From Anaeramoeba flamelloides (Eukaryota > Metamonada > Anaeramoebidae), in assembly GCA_027625915.1 (NCBI GenBank), contig JANTQA010000012.1, forward strand, positions 11,556,501 through 11,620,500: a DNA stretch of 64,000 nt, read 5' to 3'. Below the pieces are notes generated by a model. The model made no database searches, was not told where the DNA came from, and saw only the letters and a program-made list of their open reading frames with translations. Of the stretch, positions 13,201 to 26,051 are shown piece after piece. Each line of letters starts with the position of its first letter. Within the stretch, counting starts at the first letter, position 1. The translations under genes were made by a program, and so were the position numbers.

Positions 13201-14500
13201 AATGGGTTTTGAAAAATTATTTTTATAGATATTTGATCTGAAATTGTGAAATCCAATTTTTTAATAAGTTTTTTTTCGAATTAAATTAGTACATAATTAG
13301 TAAAAAAAATATTTTTTTTATAGTCAAGCGATTATTTTATTATCCTTCAAAGGTATTTCTAATTTTATAAATATATTTAAAATGAGTATCATTTATAATG
13401 ACTATTGAAAAATTATTTATTATTTTTTCATTTAGTTTATTTATGTTTTATGTTAGTTTTTTTTGTTTTAATTGTTGACACAAAGCAAAAACTTTCTAAC
13501 ATTTTGTTTTATTTCTTAAATTTAAAAAAAAAACTATCTTTGTGTTTTGGTAAATTGAAATAAACTGAAAAATATTTCATTTTTTCAGTCTATTTCAACA
13601 ATTAAAAAAAAAAAAACCTGTTAGCTTTCCCAGAATTTAAAAGAATAGAGTTAAATATTTGATTTTTCTCAATTCTTATAAATTCTACAAAAACATGCAC
13701 TTGAAGGACACTTCCATTGAATTTTTATTAAACACAAAAAGTGAAATCTATTATTCTATTTGATTCCTGAAAAACCTGGAAAATCCAGGAATGTACTAAG
13801 TATTAAAAGTGCTACTCCCTATTTTTCAGTTTTATAATACAAGTACAACATTTTTTGAACTGGTAGTTATTACCTATTGGAATAAATATCTCAAAGCTGA
13901 ATTAAACTAAAATTTATTTATCAAGCATTTAAAAAAAAACAAAAACACCCTTTTTTACTTTGCTAGAGAATTTTATAAATTTTGATATTACTTCCAAAAA
14001 TAAATAAAATAGTTTCAATTAAAGGAAGTTCTTGAATATCGATTATATTGTACATAAACTCAATTACAATCATGGAAATATTAATTTGTGCCAATATTTT
14101 TCTAACTTGATTTTTTCTTTTTTTTTCACAACTGATAAATTCAAAGAAATATCATAAAATCTTTAATTCATTTTCCATTTTACAAATTTTTTTACACAAG
14201 CTTTGATTAAAGCATTCTATACATTTAAATATGAAGAAACTTTGTAAAATTGGTTTCACTTTCAAAGATTTGTTCTCTTTAGTTGTTTTCTTAGTCAAGT
14301 TATAGGATTTCCAAAAATGGAAATTGAACTCAAAATTTTATTAAATTTATTTGAATTTATCAGTATTTTAAATAGATCTCTTACTTTTCTCAGTGTTTTT
14401 TATAAATTCAATTTTTATCGAAAAACTACTACATTCAAAATAAAGCGTGTATAAAAATTTAGACGCGTGTTTCAAAATAAAAAGCGTGTTTTTTTGTTAA
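10300..14500. repeat. Block of diverged, partly tandem repeats
   Basis: No gene recognised. About 11270-11790 and 12520-13030 are similar in order (ATTAGTGTAACAATATATTC-type start, TTTTCCAAATCTAAAA, TTTTATTATCAATATATTT, TTAATTATTTATT), a tandem duplication with a 1.25-kb period. About 11130-11280 also matches 61610-61760 (ATGTTACAAAA-CCTT, AGATTAAATTG-ATTAAA), and 12030-12200 matches 61775-61900. A hairpin at 13606-13700 belongs to the palindromic family. All copies are heavily diverged. Confidence 0.45.
13606..13700. repeat. Palindromic family, copy 1 (hairpin core only)
   Basis: Reads TTAGCTTTCCCAGAATTT, then AAAGAATAGAG, a short AT loop, then its partner CTCAATTCTTATAAATTCT. The same hairpin core recurs near 21770, 39115, 45341 and 60246. 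Confidence 0.5.
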
Positions 14501-14860
14501 AGAAGACCTATACATCAACCAATCAAAGAAACTGATAATAAAGCCAATTTAAATATGGTATTGAATTCTTAAAGTTCTATTATTTAAAAAGAAATTCTAA
14601 AAATGAAGGATCAAATTGTAAAATTTATCTCAAAAAATAGAGGAAATTTTTAATAATAAATTTTAATCTTCAAAAAAACAAAAAAATTCAAAACAATTGT
14701 GAATATTATTGAAACTTTTCAACTATTTGCATGAATAATTTAAATTTTGCTGAAAATAACCCGACTTTTACCTTCAAAATTGATTTGAACTTAGGTATAC
14801 TATTTGATAGTAGTTTGATGTTGCTTTGAACAAGAAGAAAAAAAAGAACGGATTATATTT
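14500..14860 (+). repeat. Dispersed repeat R5, copy 1 (copy 2 at 43400-43740)
   Basis: Shared landmarks in order: CTTAAAGTT-TATTATTTAAA, AAAAATGAAGGATCAAATT, GATTTGAACTTAGGTATACT and GAACAAGAAGAAAAAAAAG. Same orientation in both places, although the neighbouring genes point in opposite directions. An ORF at 14860-15204 starts right at the repeat edge and is not supported by anything else. Confidence 0.6.
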
Positions 14861-15491
14861 TGAAATATGGATTAGAGTCTTTATGTACACATTATTTTGA
14901 TCGCTGTATGATGCATTTTAGACGTATCCCAAAAGGGTACTGTAACTTGTTCAACAAACCTGAAGTTTTTAATATAAAAAAAGCCTTTTTAAGAATAGAA
15001 TTAAAAAATTTTGACTTGTTTTTTGTGATTTCCTATTTTCAATTTTCAAATTTCTATTTCCTTTTCAAACATTTTACTTGTATCTTTGGGTTTTTTACAA
15101 ATTTGAACAAAGAATTCATTACTCAAATACCCCTATCATTTGAGGGCAACCTAATGAGTATCATCGTTAATAAAAAAACACAAATTTCTCAAAAATTAAA
15201 CTAATTAAGACTTTGCTTTTTACTTATTTGTTGTAATACAGAATAATTAATTTATAATTTGAAAATGAAGGTGTTTCATTAATTATCAAAAACGAAAGTG
15301 TTTTTTGCTTGATTAACAGAAAAAAAGAATTTTTTCCAAAATAAAAAAGGTGAATTATGCAAAAAATAGAAAATATTTTACTTTTTTGCTTGGCAAAAAA
15401 TTTCTTCTTGAACTGAAAAAAGTTACCCAAAAATTGGAACCATAATGAATTAGTCTGGAAAGAAACAATTCTTGAAAGTCAAACTTTGAAA

Positions 15492-15770
15492 ATGGGAGAA
15501 TTACATTTTTTTATTTTTTTAATATTTGGGAATTTTGTTCTTTTGTGGATGTCTTTTTTTAATGAGTACTTTTTGTTTGAATCTCAAAATGATCACAATC
15601 ATCCACACATACATTCAATATTCCAACCACCAACCGACAAAAACCAAACAACAGGCTTTTTACATCAAATAAAAAATGGACAAAAACTAGAGAATTATTG
15701 GAAATATTCCTTCACTCTCACTGACAATGTGATGTTTTGAATTTGTTTTTTTTCTTTTGTAGAATACCTT
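15492..15770 (+). CDS. Small hypothetical protein with N-terminal hydrophobic segment
   Basis: Starts with ATG at 15492 (MGELHFFIFLIFGNFVLLW), a likely signal anchor or signal peptide, followed by a polar tail containing HNHPHIHS and FQPPTDKNQTT. Unspliced it is 82 aa, ending TGA at 15738-15740. A clean candidate mini-intron lies at the end: GTGATG at 15729 to TTTTGTAG at 15762, 34 nt; using it would change the last residues to NTFLQ with a stop near 15777. The composition of the polar half is protein-like. No family recognised. It lies 100-150 bp upstream of the next gene on the same strand and could be a 5' part of it, but I found no frame-matching splice. Confidence 0.4.
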
Positions 15771-15883
15771 CCTTCAATGATTTTGTTATTAAATTATAAA
15801 AACAAAAAATCCAACTCCAAAAAAAAAAAAAAAAACAAACATAACAAAACATATTAAAATCCAACTACCAAAAGGAAGCAAAA

Positions 15884-16871
15884 ATGAATTGGTTTATTTC
15901 ATTTGCCGAATTGTTTTGTAAAGAGTACAAAGACTGGTTTCCCGATTTATCTGCAAAAAGAAGAACGATAATCTTGCCCAACTTCCAAATAAAGAACAAA
16001 AACAAAACTTTTTTTCAAAAATTGGCTTTGGGTTCAAATAAGATTGAAAATGAGCAACTAAATAATTTTGCACAACCCAACCAATCACACACTTCCGAAT
16101 TCATTAAACTTACACTTCGAGTACTTTATTATTTGACAAATGTCTTAGAATTTCAAATTTTGGATGCTTATCAAAGTAATTAATATTTCCAGTTTTTTCT
16201 TTTTCTTTGCCTATATTCCTTTTTTATTTTTTTATTTTTAAATGATTCTGCATCCCTTCGTTTTCTTGTTATTTTTTTACAATTAATTTTTTGGTTAACC
16301 ACAATTTTTCTTTCTTTTCAATACAAAAACAAAAACAACACAAAAAAAACAAAACACAAAACACTAAAAAAACAAAACACAAAAAGAAAACAAAAACAAA
16401 AACAAAAACAACAACAACAACACAGATTTCGCTTTCAGAAACACAATTATTTTCAAAGACTATCAAGTTCCAGATTTTTCTTGTGTTATTGCACTTGACG
16501 TGATTCTAATCCTTTTAAGATCAAATGGAGACAAAAAATCTCTATTAAATCATCATTTGTTAAAATTCCTTTCAAAACTAGGGTCTGTGACAAACCAAAT
16601 ATTTAAATACTTACTTAAGGACTTTTTATATTTAGCAAGTATCAACGATCTTCAATTGAATTTTAAAAATCAAGAAAAACAAAATTTCCTAATTTCTGAA
16701 TCAATCCTGAAGCACAACCTTTTATTGGTAGAATTTTTAATTTCTTCAATTGCAGACATTTTGTTATTTTTAGCAAATTCTAAAATCACAAAGAAATCTT
16801 CGAAAGATTACACACCTTTAAAATGGGTACAAGAACACCAATTTATGAAACTTATAGAGGGTAAATATTGA
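15884..16871 (+). CDS. Two-exon gene, unknown helical protein, 245 aa
   Basis: Exon 1 is 15884-16175 (ATG in context GCAAAAATGA), donor GTAATT. Exon 2 is 16426-16871 after ACAACACAG. The 250-bp intron is phase 1 (A + AT gives Asn) and contains long CAAAA and CAA tracts. The frame continues smoothly across the junction and ends TGA. The protein begins MNWFISFAELFCKEYKDW, has a polar linker (residues 35-70), then a mostly helical, hydrophobic C-terminal two thirds (LTLRVLYYLTNVLEF; VIALDVILILL; LLLVEFLISSIADILLFL) that could be two to four membrane or buried helices. No family recognised. The intron assignment is good; alternative acceptors at 16439 and 16474 would break or shorten the protein. 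Confidence 0.6.
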
Positions 16872-19380
16872 ATCTATTTTCGATTCGTTTTTAGATTTTT
16901 GCACTTTAATTTTTTAATGTTCAAGTGTATTTCTGTATTTTTAAAATTCAAAAATGTTTTTTTTTTTTGGTTAAACAGGTTTGATTTGAACAACATTATG
17001 AGGTATTTCCAAAAAAGTGGGAAATTTTTTTTTACATTTCATATAAAATTCCTCTTTGTTAGTTACACTATTCATTAAATGGTAATATAAAATTAAGAGG
17101 GATTTTCATACTTATTGAATTGGTGACTATTGTGTATTTAGTTCAAAATATGTTCTTTGAAAATATTTCCAAAATGATGTATGATGAAATTCAATAAGAA
17201 TTACAAACTTTTTTTAAGAGAAAACAATACATGACCAAATTCAATAAAAAATTGAAAATATATTAAAGGTTCAAATGATTTTTTAGACAAACAAAATACA
17301 GTTATATTTTTTCCATTCGAAGGGAAATTTTAATAAGATTGAACCCCTATGGAAAACAATTTTACAGATCAAAAAGATAAAAATAAACACCAATTTTCAC
17401 ACCTACAAAATATCTTATGACTTAGAGTCCGGGGATAATGCATTTTTTAATAAGGCATAAATCCAATAAAAAATACTCAAAAAAGTTATACCAGGTTAAT
17501 AAAATCTCTGATATAAGTCCTTGTAGATTTCAATTGTTACTTAACATACAATATTATCTTATTTTTTTAAAAAAATGATTGATAGAATCTTTTTTTGATA
17601 AAAATAAATATTAATTAGAATTTATGGAAAGAACAATAATAAAAAAAAAAAAACTAGTTTATCCTATTTTCGTTTAAATTAACACATGGAATTATATTAT
17701 TTCGAAATTTTAATATAGCCAGTTCCACTTTTAAGGCACAAACTTTTAACGATATTTAAGGGGCAAAAAAAATCTCGAATTAAGGAACAATTTTTTGGAA
17801 TTTTTTTTTTTACATTTATTTTACTATAATCTGAATTTTGTACCTTTGCTTTGGAATTTTTTGTTTCTTAAATTTCATTGAAAGTTTGTGTCTTAAAAGA
17901 GGAACCGAATGTATTTATAAAAAATCATTTTTTACATTTATTTTATTAGATTGCTATTTTTTACTTTGACAAAAAATGTTGGTAATTTATAAACTTGACT
18001 TCAAAATTACACTTTACTATATAGTCCAATATTTTTTTATTATATACCAATGTGAAAATAAAAATTCGAAGTAAAAACCCTTCAACATTCTGCATTTCTA
18101 ATATGGTAACAAGGAAGGATTCTCGTAAAATATACTAGGTAAAAAAAATATCTCCCAAAAATTCATCTTAAAATAGTAGTATTTTTTAAAAATAAAATGA
18201 AATCTTGTCAAGAACTTGAAAAATATTTTTTTTTTATAATTTCTGCTTTAGCTTTATGAAATAGATGGGTTAACCACATCTAAACAATTTATTAAAAAAA
18301 GTCTATTTTTTAAATCCCAAAATTCACATGTTTCCAACATAAAACAAAACAAAGTAACCTTATTATTTTTATTAGCAATTAAGTTAATTCTTGAAAATGG
18401 GAAAGAATATTTTTTATTTTATGTTGGAAAGTATTGATTTTGAAAGATTTTTTTTTGTATTTGTTATTCTTTTTAATAATTAATATTCCAAGACTAATCT
18501 CAGCCAATAAAACTTATTGGGGTATAGGCGATTAAATAAATGAAAATTTGATAAAAGCTTAACAAAAGTTTATCAATGAAATTCTAGATCTATTCAGAAA
18601 AAATTTTTTATTCTTTAAATTTTTAAAAAAGTGTTTATTTTTTTTTCAAAAAATGAAAAAATTGCAAAAGAATTTTCGATTTTACAACCTGTTTGATCTT
18701 ATTCACAATAATCATTTTAACAAAAAAAATCATTTTTACAATAAAAAAATTGATTTCGAATTTTGAGGATAAAATTAATTAGTTCCCAAATATCTTCAAG
18801 AAAATTTTAAATGAGAAAAATCGAATTTCATCTTAGAACAAAAATCCAATTTCTGAGTAAAATGTGAAAATGACTTTAAAACTTTAATAATTATAACTAT
18901 CCTTCTGAAAAAAATATAAATATTTTTCCATATATTAAATAAATCAATTTTTTGGTTAACTAAAAGAATTATCTCAAAATTGAAAATAAAATCCTTTATT
19001 TTAATATTCCTGACAACATAGTCTTGATATTGTATAATAATGATGGGAACGGTGATAAAAAGGTAAAAACCTTTTATAATATGTGAGAAATAAAATGAAT
19101 TTAAAAGTTTTCTTTTTCATAAAAAATGGAAAAAAAATTTGATCTAACAGAAAAAATTTTCTTTTCTGAGGTTTCTTTATTAGATCATAATTTTTTGGCA
19201 CTTTGAATCTACAAAATCTACAAGTAGAGAATAGTACCAATAACATATTTGAATATTTTGTATTATTTTTGTTGAAGAAGTTTCCCTTAATTTATTACTT
19301 TTATTTTTTTGTTTCTGAATTGTAAATCTGATTTTCTCTGAAAATAACTTTTAAAACTTTGAGAATCAATTTTTTACAGA
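16872..19380. other. No gene recognised; one MITE copy
   Basis: AT-rich DNA. The only defined feature is the inverted-repeat element at 17717-17909. A minus-strand frame at 19001-19246 has an acceptor-like TTGTAG near its start, but its peptide is unremarkable and I do not call it. Confidence 0.4.
17717..17909. mobile_element. MITE-like element, copy B
   Basis: The left arm starts CCAGTTCCACTTTTAAGG and the right arm, reverse complemented, starts CGGTTCCTCTTTTAAGAC. Both continue with CACAAACTTT, an AT stretch, TTTAAG and CAAAAAA-ATC. Same length class and ends as copy A at 2711-2908, but internally diverged, which indicates an old non-autonomous DNA transposon family. Confidence 0.65.
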
Positions 19381-19465
19381 GGGAAATGCTTACACCCAAC
19401 CACAAACAAAAACAGGTGTTTCCAATTTCTCGAATAGCTCTAAAGAGTACCTACAAACTAAAAGT
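19381..19465 (+). CDS. Candidate internal exon of an unknown gene
   Basis: Follows a strong acceptor (TTTTTTACAG) and encodes REMLTPNHKQK followed by VFPISRIALKSTYKLK, ending at a GTAGAA donor-like site. The peptide is much more protein-like than its surroundings. No neighbouring exons were identified, so the gene, frame and strand remain tentative. Confidence 0.25.
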
Positions 19466-19469
19466 AGAA

Positions 19470-22030
19470 AATATATTTTTATTTTTGGAATAAGACAGCC
19501 TGAAATAAAAAGTAAAATCGAACTTCATTAATGAAAAATAATAAAACTCTTGTTATTATCCACAAACAGATAACATTTCAATCTTTAATTCAATTATTTA
19601 TTTCTAAAAAATATGATTAAAATACTACATTAACATAAAAGTCAAATCACATTTTTTTCTTTTTTTTTTTAAATTGTGATCTTTATTTTGCAAAAATAGG
19701 CAGTATTTCTCCAATTTCTTTTGAAACCTTAAACATTTCATTTTCAAAACTGATCAATTTTGAAAAATTTTGATCATAAAAAATTTGATCTTTTGAAAAG
19801 TTTACTTTTTGTTTGAATTTCTATTTGAAAAACGCAAAGAACTTTATTTTATGCTTTATGATAGCTTTTTTTCATCAAAATAATGACTCTAAAAAAATAA
19901 AAATAGTACATAAATCTTTCTTCAAGACATATAAAATTGGTACCATAAACTTTTATTTCTTTTATTAAAATAATACCTTTGAACAAACAAATTGAATTCT
20001 TATTTAGAATAAAATAACGATGAATAGCAATTTTGGGTATTGAAATTGCTTAATTTAAATTGGATTTAATAAAGATATTTTAAAATAAATTTGCTCTGTT
20101 TTTTTTTTTTTTTTGGAAATAGCTTAAATTATACCATATAACTCTTCTATTATTATATGTTTTATTCTTCAAAAAATCTTAAAAATCAAAGAAACTGTTC
20201 TACAAACAAGAATTTTATACATTGTTTCTTCTTCTAAAGAGTTAAAATAAATAAACTCCAAATCAAAATTTTTGACCCACCAATATTCAATTTTTGATAA
20301 AAAAAAAAAATCTTATTAAAGAAATTCCCCGAGAAATACCAAATAAGAACCACTAATTAATATGAAAGGCGTATAATCATTTATATATACCCACAAAACA
20401 AAAAATAAATAATTATAAATTAAAATAAAAAAATAAAATGACAAAAATTTTGGAGTATAAATTTATTTTCAAGAGTTAAATGTTAAAAAACGCTTAATAT
20501 GCTAAAGGGAGAATCTTGAAGTTCATAAATTTGTGTCTTCTAACTCAAAAATGTCTAGTCATTAATGCATCCAGATAATCATTATAAGATTTTTAAACTC
20601 AATTTAGTTTTTTAAAAGTTTGGAATGAGTTAGAACAGAAACTTTTATTGATAAATTTGTTGAAATTTCACTAAAAATTATTTATCGATCAAATGGTTAG
20701 ATATTATTAACTAATTTTATTTGGGGTTTTTCTATTTAAAGGAACTTAGCTATAACCTAATATCAATCATTTGAAAATTTTTTTCGATATCTGGCTAAAC
20801 ACATTACGTAGCTGGAAAAAAAAAAAGGAAATGAAAACAGAAAACAAATAAATGATAAAACCATTTATTTTGATAAACTTTCTTCGTTGTTTATAATTTG
20901 AAAAAATCAAAATAAACATATAACAATTCTAGCAATAATTTTTTTAAAAATTAGATTATTTAAATCTTTTATATTAAGTTAATTAACATATGGATTAGAA
21001 ATATTTTAATTGTGAAATAAAAACGTTAAATTACTTAAAAACTTGGATTAATTCATGAATAACTGAAATATTCAAAATAAATATAAACACACCGATTCTT
21101 ATTTACAAAACAGAATTCAAAATTGATAATATGGTAATTTCAATTCAATCAATAAAAATTGAATTCCAAAAAAAAAAAAAAAAATTATTTCTTCTCTTAT
21201 TTCGAAAAATTAATAAAATTTAATCATATAACAAACAATAAAATTAATTAGAATTCAAAAGATTTAATTGAACTATAAAAAAAAAAAACAATAAAACTTA
21301 CAATTATAACGAATTATTGAATTTTACATGATTGGTGATGTTGTTTGATTTTCAAAATATAAAAGAAGAGAATAAAATTGATAGATTATGCTCCACTCTT
21401 TTAAATTTTGGAAAATTACAGTTAGGTTTTTTTTAATTTCTTAAATTAAAAGAAAATTTTTGAAATTTTCTTTTTATTTCTAAAATTTAAAAAAATCGCC
21501 AGTAGCTTTTCTTGACTTTTCTGTTTATTTGGAAAATCAATAGATTTTCGTGAGGTTTTTTTGAGTTTTCTATTTATTTATGAAATGTTCTAGGTTTTTT
21601 TTACTTTTTGAAATAAACAGAAAATTTTAATAAATTTTCGGTTTATTGCAAAAATTAAAAAAAACCTAACGAAAATCAATAGATTTTCTGAATAAAATAG
21701 AAAATCTCAAAAAAACCTAGAACACTTAACAGATGAAATAGTAAACCTCAAGAAAATCGCCGTTAGGTTTTACAGAATTTAAAATAATATAGTAAAATTA
21801 AAGATTTTACTCTATTCTTTTGAATTCTAGAAAAGTTAGGCACTCTACTTTACTCCACAACACCCAAATGACACCCAACAAAAACATTTCACAATTAATA
21901 AAAAATCGAAATTCACTATTTACAACTCAAAGACATTTTAGTTATTCATCAAGTTCAAATTTTTCTAAAATTCAGAACAGCTACTAATTACTTAAATAGA
22001 TATTATTATATAAGAAATAAAAATTCAAAT
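19470..22030. other. No gene recognised; palindromic repeat copy near the end
   Basis: AT-rich, stop-dense DNA. About 21390-21860 is a member of the palindromic repeat family. The rest shows nothing I can name. It should contain the BEACH gene promoter and possibly further 5' exons. Confidence 0.4.
21390..21860. repeat. Palindromic family, copy 2
   Basis: A long imperfect palindrome built of GTTCTAGGTTTTTTT, GAAATAAACAGAAAATTTTA and ATAAATTTTCGGTTTATT modules with their reverse complements (AAAAAAACCTAACGAAAATC, CCTAGAACACTTAACA). It ends with the hairpin core and AGTTAGGCACTCTACTTTAC. Closely related to 39050-39585 and 60030-60405. Confidence 0.65.
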
Positions 22031-22098
22031 AAAATTTGACCTTTATATTTAAAATACGAACAGAAAAGGAAATAATAAAAAATGATCACTTTTTATGG

Positions 22099-25000
22099 AT
22101 GTACCCTTCCTATGAAAATGATAGACTAACATTTCTAAACAAATTAAAAGAAATAAATCACAACAAACTAATTTTAAATCAAGGCAGTTTGAAATTATTT
22201 TCACTAATTAATAATTGTGAAATCTATGATTTTATATTTAAATTCCCTTTCATAAAAACTAAGTATAAGCCAAATTTCAAAATTAGGGGCAAACTTTTTG
22301 ATTATTATTTTTTTCAATTTTCATTTATCTTTCAAAAAATAAAATGATTACACTATATTTTTATTTATTAATCTCTATTGGTTATTATCTCTAAACACTT
22401 TCGTAAAATACATTTTAATTCAAAAAAAAAAAAACATTAAACAAATTTTTTTCTGATGAAAAATCTGCCCTTATTTTTGAAATTTAGCTTAAGTAAATCA
22501 AGAGTGCAATTTACAAATCTTCAATAATAATAATAAATAAAAACATTTCATTTTTTTTTTCTTTATCATGCACAACACTTATAACCTATATAAATAATTC
22601 AATCTCAAAATATAACAAAATAGGATATGTAAAAAAACTGTTTAAATTTGGCAAAATATATTATTTTTCACAAAACCAATATTCAATTTTATTTAAATTA
22701 TTAAATTTAATTGATCTTTTAAATAGACAATCCGTGTTTCTAATTCGAAAAAGTTTTTTTTCAAAAACATTATTCATGCATCTTGATAAACCGGAAACAC
22801 CAGATTTAATTTTCAAAAAGTTTCCAAAAAGGATTGATAATTTAAAATATATTAATCAAGTTATTTATCTGAATATCTATTATTTCACAAAAAAAAAGTT
22901 CAAAATATTTAAAAAATATAAAAATAATTCTGAAAGGCAATATAAAGATATCGAAATAAAAACTAGTTTATTTTTATCACATATAAAAAAAAAATATTTT
23001 CAATTCCAATCAAAATTAATTTTATTGAAATTATTAAAAGGTGTTATTGAAAACAACCCCGAAATTGAATTAAAATTAAGCAAATCACATACTTTAGAAG
23101 GCTTATGTGATTTTCTATTATGGACAAACTTAACTTTTACACCAAATTATGTAATGAATTATTTAGAAAAAAATAAACAAAAAAACAACAAGAAGGATTT
23201 AAAAAAAAAACAAGATCAAGATAAAAAATTAATAGAAAAATCATTTATTGATGACGACAAAGAATTTGAGAAAATTATTTCCAATAATAAAAATAATCAG
23301 AATAATGATAAAAACTTCAGCGGGAACGATAACAATAATGATAAAAATGAAAATAATAACGATAACAACAACAATGATGATGAAGACAACAACAATAATG
23401 ATAACAACATCAATGAAAACAACAAGGAAGATGACAGTAACAACGATGACGAAAACAAGGACAAGGACAAGGAAAAGGACAAGGACAAAGACAACAAGAA
23501 AAACGACAACGATAACGACAACGACATCATACTTGATAAAACAACAATTTATTTACCAATTTTAAAAATTAAATTTAAAAGAGATTATAATCAAAATTTT
23601 GAAGAATTATTTGATATCTTAAATTTAATATGTAAAGAAAGTACAAAAAATTATCAAAATTATAAAAAAAAAATCAATATGGAAAATAACAACAATGTTA
23701 TTGAAAATTTTAATAAATTCAAACAAGACAAAGATAAAAAACAAGAAAAAGAAAAAGAAAAAATTCAAGAAAAACAAAAAGAACAAATAAAAATAAATGC
23801 AAAAAAAATTACAGTAAAAAATTTTTTCAAATACAAAATTATAAAAATATGTTTAAATCTTTTTGATTATTCATTCCATAATGATCCCAAAAACACACTC
23901 TCTAGAAACAGACTATATGATATTTCCCCAATTGTACAATTATTTTTTTTACCTTTTTTTATAAATAATTTCGAATTTAAATTATTTAAATATTTCTCTG
24001 GTCAAAAAATATGGGGTATTATTTTTTCTGATTTTTTTATCAAAAATTTAAAAAAATTGAATTGCCCAGAAAATGATAAAAGAAATTGGAGAATTATTTT
24101 AAAAATTGTTTTTAAATTTATTTTATATTCTGCATCTTCGAAAGATTTTATAGAGGACAAGGGAATAAATAATTCACAATTCAATAAAAACAAAAATTTC
24201 CAAAATAACTTGAAACGAAATATAATAATTAACAGAAACAATAATTACATTAACAATTATAATCAAAAGTTAATCAATAATGATTCTAATGAATGCGAAG
24301 TTTTACTTTCATTAATGAAAACTTGCCAAACAAATTTATTAATGCTGTATAGATCTGGATTAACACTGAAAAAGATATTAGAAATCAACCCAATGTTAAT
24401 TGAAATCATTATAATAAAATACGAAGGATTTAAAATCATTACACAGGTATTATTGTATTTACTGAAGGAAAAAAAGCATAACACGAAATTCAAACAAGAA
24501 AAATATGAAAGACTATATTTAAAACTCAGAGGAATTTATTTATATTTATTAAGCAATTTTTTGTATTCGCCAAAATTGAGAGAAAAGGCTATCAAAATCG
24601 AGAATTTATTCAAATTATTATTAAAATTATTAAATGAAGGTGAGAAAATTAAAAATTTTAGCATATCGCAATTGAAAGAATTATGTAAAACCGCCCCAAA
24701 GAATATCGAATTAAGGGAATGGAATTACTTTTTTTCAAATTTATTAGATTACATTGAAGACATTTATTTAAAAAACGTAAAAAGCAAGGACAACTCAATA
24801 AAAATTATTGAAGAATTGCTATTAATGATCAGTAAAATTATTAACCAGGAAGGTATTTCTCTTCAAAACCACTTTATGAAAGCAGAGGTTTTAAATACTA
24901 TCGAATTGTTAATTAATAATAAATTAAAGAAATATTCAATTAATTTTTTGGATTCAATATTAAAATTAATAATTTCTCTAGTTTATAAAAATTCTAAAAA

Positions 25001-25985
25001 TTATAATAAATTTCAACAACAGATCGGAAACAGAAAATTTATTAATTTATTACAATTATGTTATAGCAATTTAGAAAATCCACCACCACCACAATCATCA
25101 TCATCATCATCATCATTACCATCCTCGTCTTCACCCATATTGCCATCCTCGTCTTCATCCATACCCACCTCTTCTTCATATACCACAATAAATAACAAAA
25201 ATAATAATTCATTAGCAAATTTGATTTTTAATAAATTATTTCAACAAAATTTAAATAATAATAGCAAACAATTTCGCATTATTAAAAATCCATTTTGCAT
25301 CCCAATATTATTCATTCATTGTGAAAAAGAAACTATAGAAAATTATAAAAGAATTATTAATTTATTTATAAATCTGTGTAATTATTCCAAACAAAATATT
25401 ATTCAATGTTTAAACTACAAAATCAATTTAATTAACTTGTTAACTATCCAAATTTTGGAAAAAAAAATTACAGATTTATCTTTAATTAAAAAGATAATAT
25501 CATTTATTAATTTGATTGGTTTATATCTCACAGGACCAAATGAATTACACGCCATTTTTAAATTAATTTATTTTTTTTCTACAGATTTAAAATATTTTTC
25601 AATAATTAACCCTTTAATTAAATTATTATCCAAATTAAATAATAATAATAATACTAACAATAATACTAAAAAGGGCAATAATAACATCCCTTTAGATATA
25701 TTCCATTTTAATGGTAGAGATTCATTAATAGAAATTGATACTTTACAAAATTGGCCACAAAAAGGTTGGAGTTATTTTTGTTGGATAAAATTTTTAATGT
25801 GGGAGAAAATTCGTTCAAAAAATCATTTGTTTACCACAATTTTTTCTTTCAAAACATTAGATGGCTTTGGAATTGAATTATCTTTATATTTTAAAACAAA
25901 CAAAAATAAAAACAAAAATAATTCTAATATTAACAATGGTAATTATGAAAATAAAAGTGATAATAAAAATATGAATAATAATCAA

Positions 25986-26051
<66 letters not shown>

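Noticed and set aside
16269-16503. Overlapping ORFs on both strands in CAAAA/CAA-rich DNA
   Set aside because: They lie in the intron of the gene at 15884-16871 and consist of low-complexity Lys/Thr/Gln or Val/Phe.
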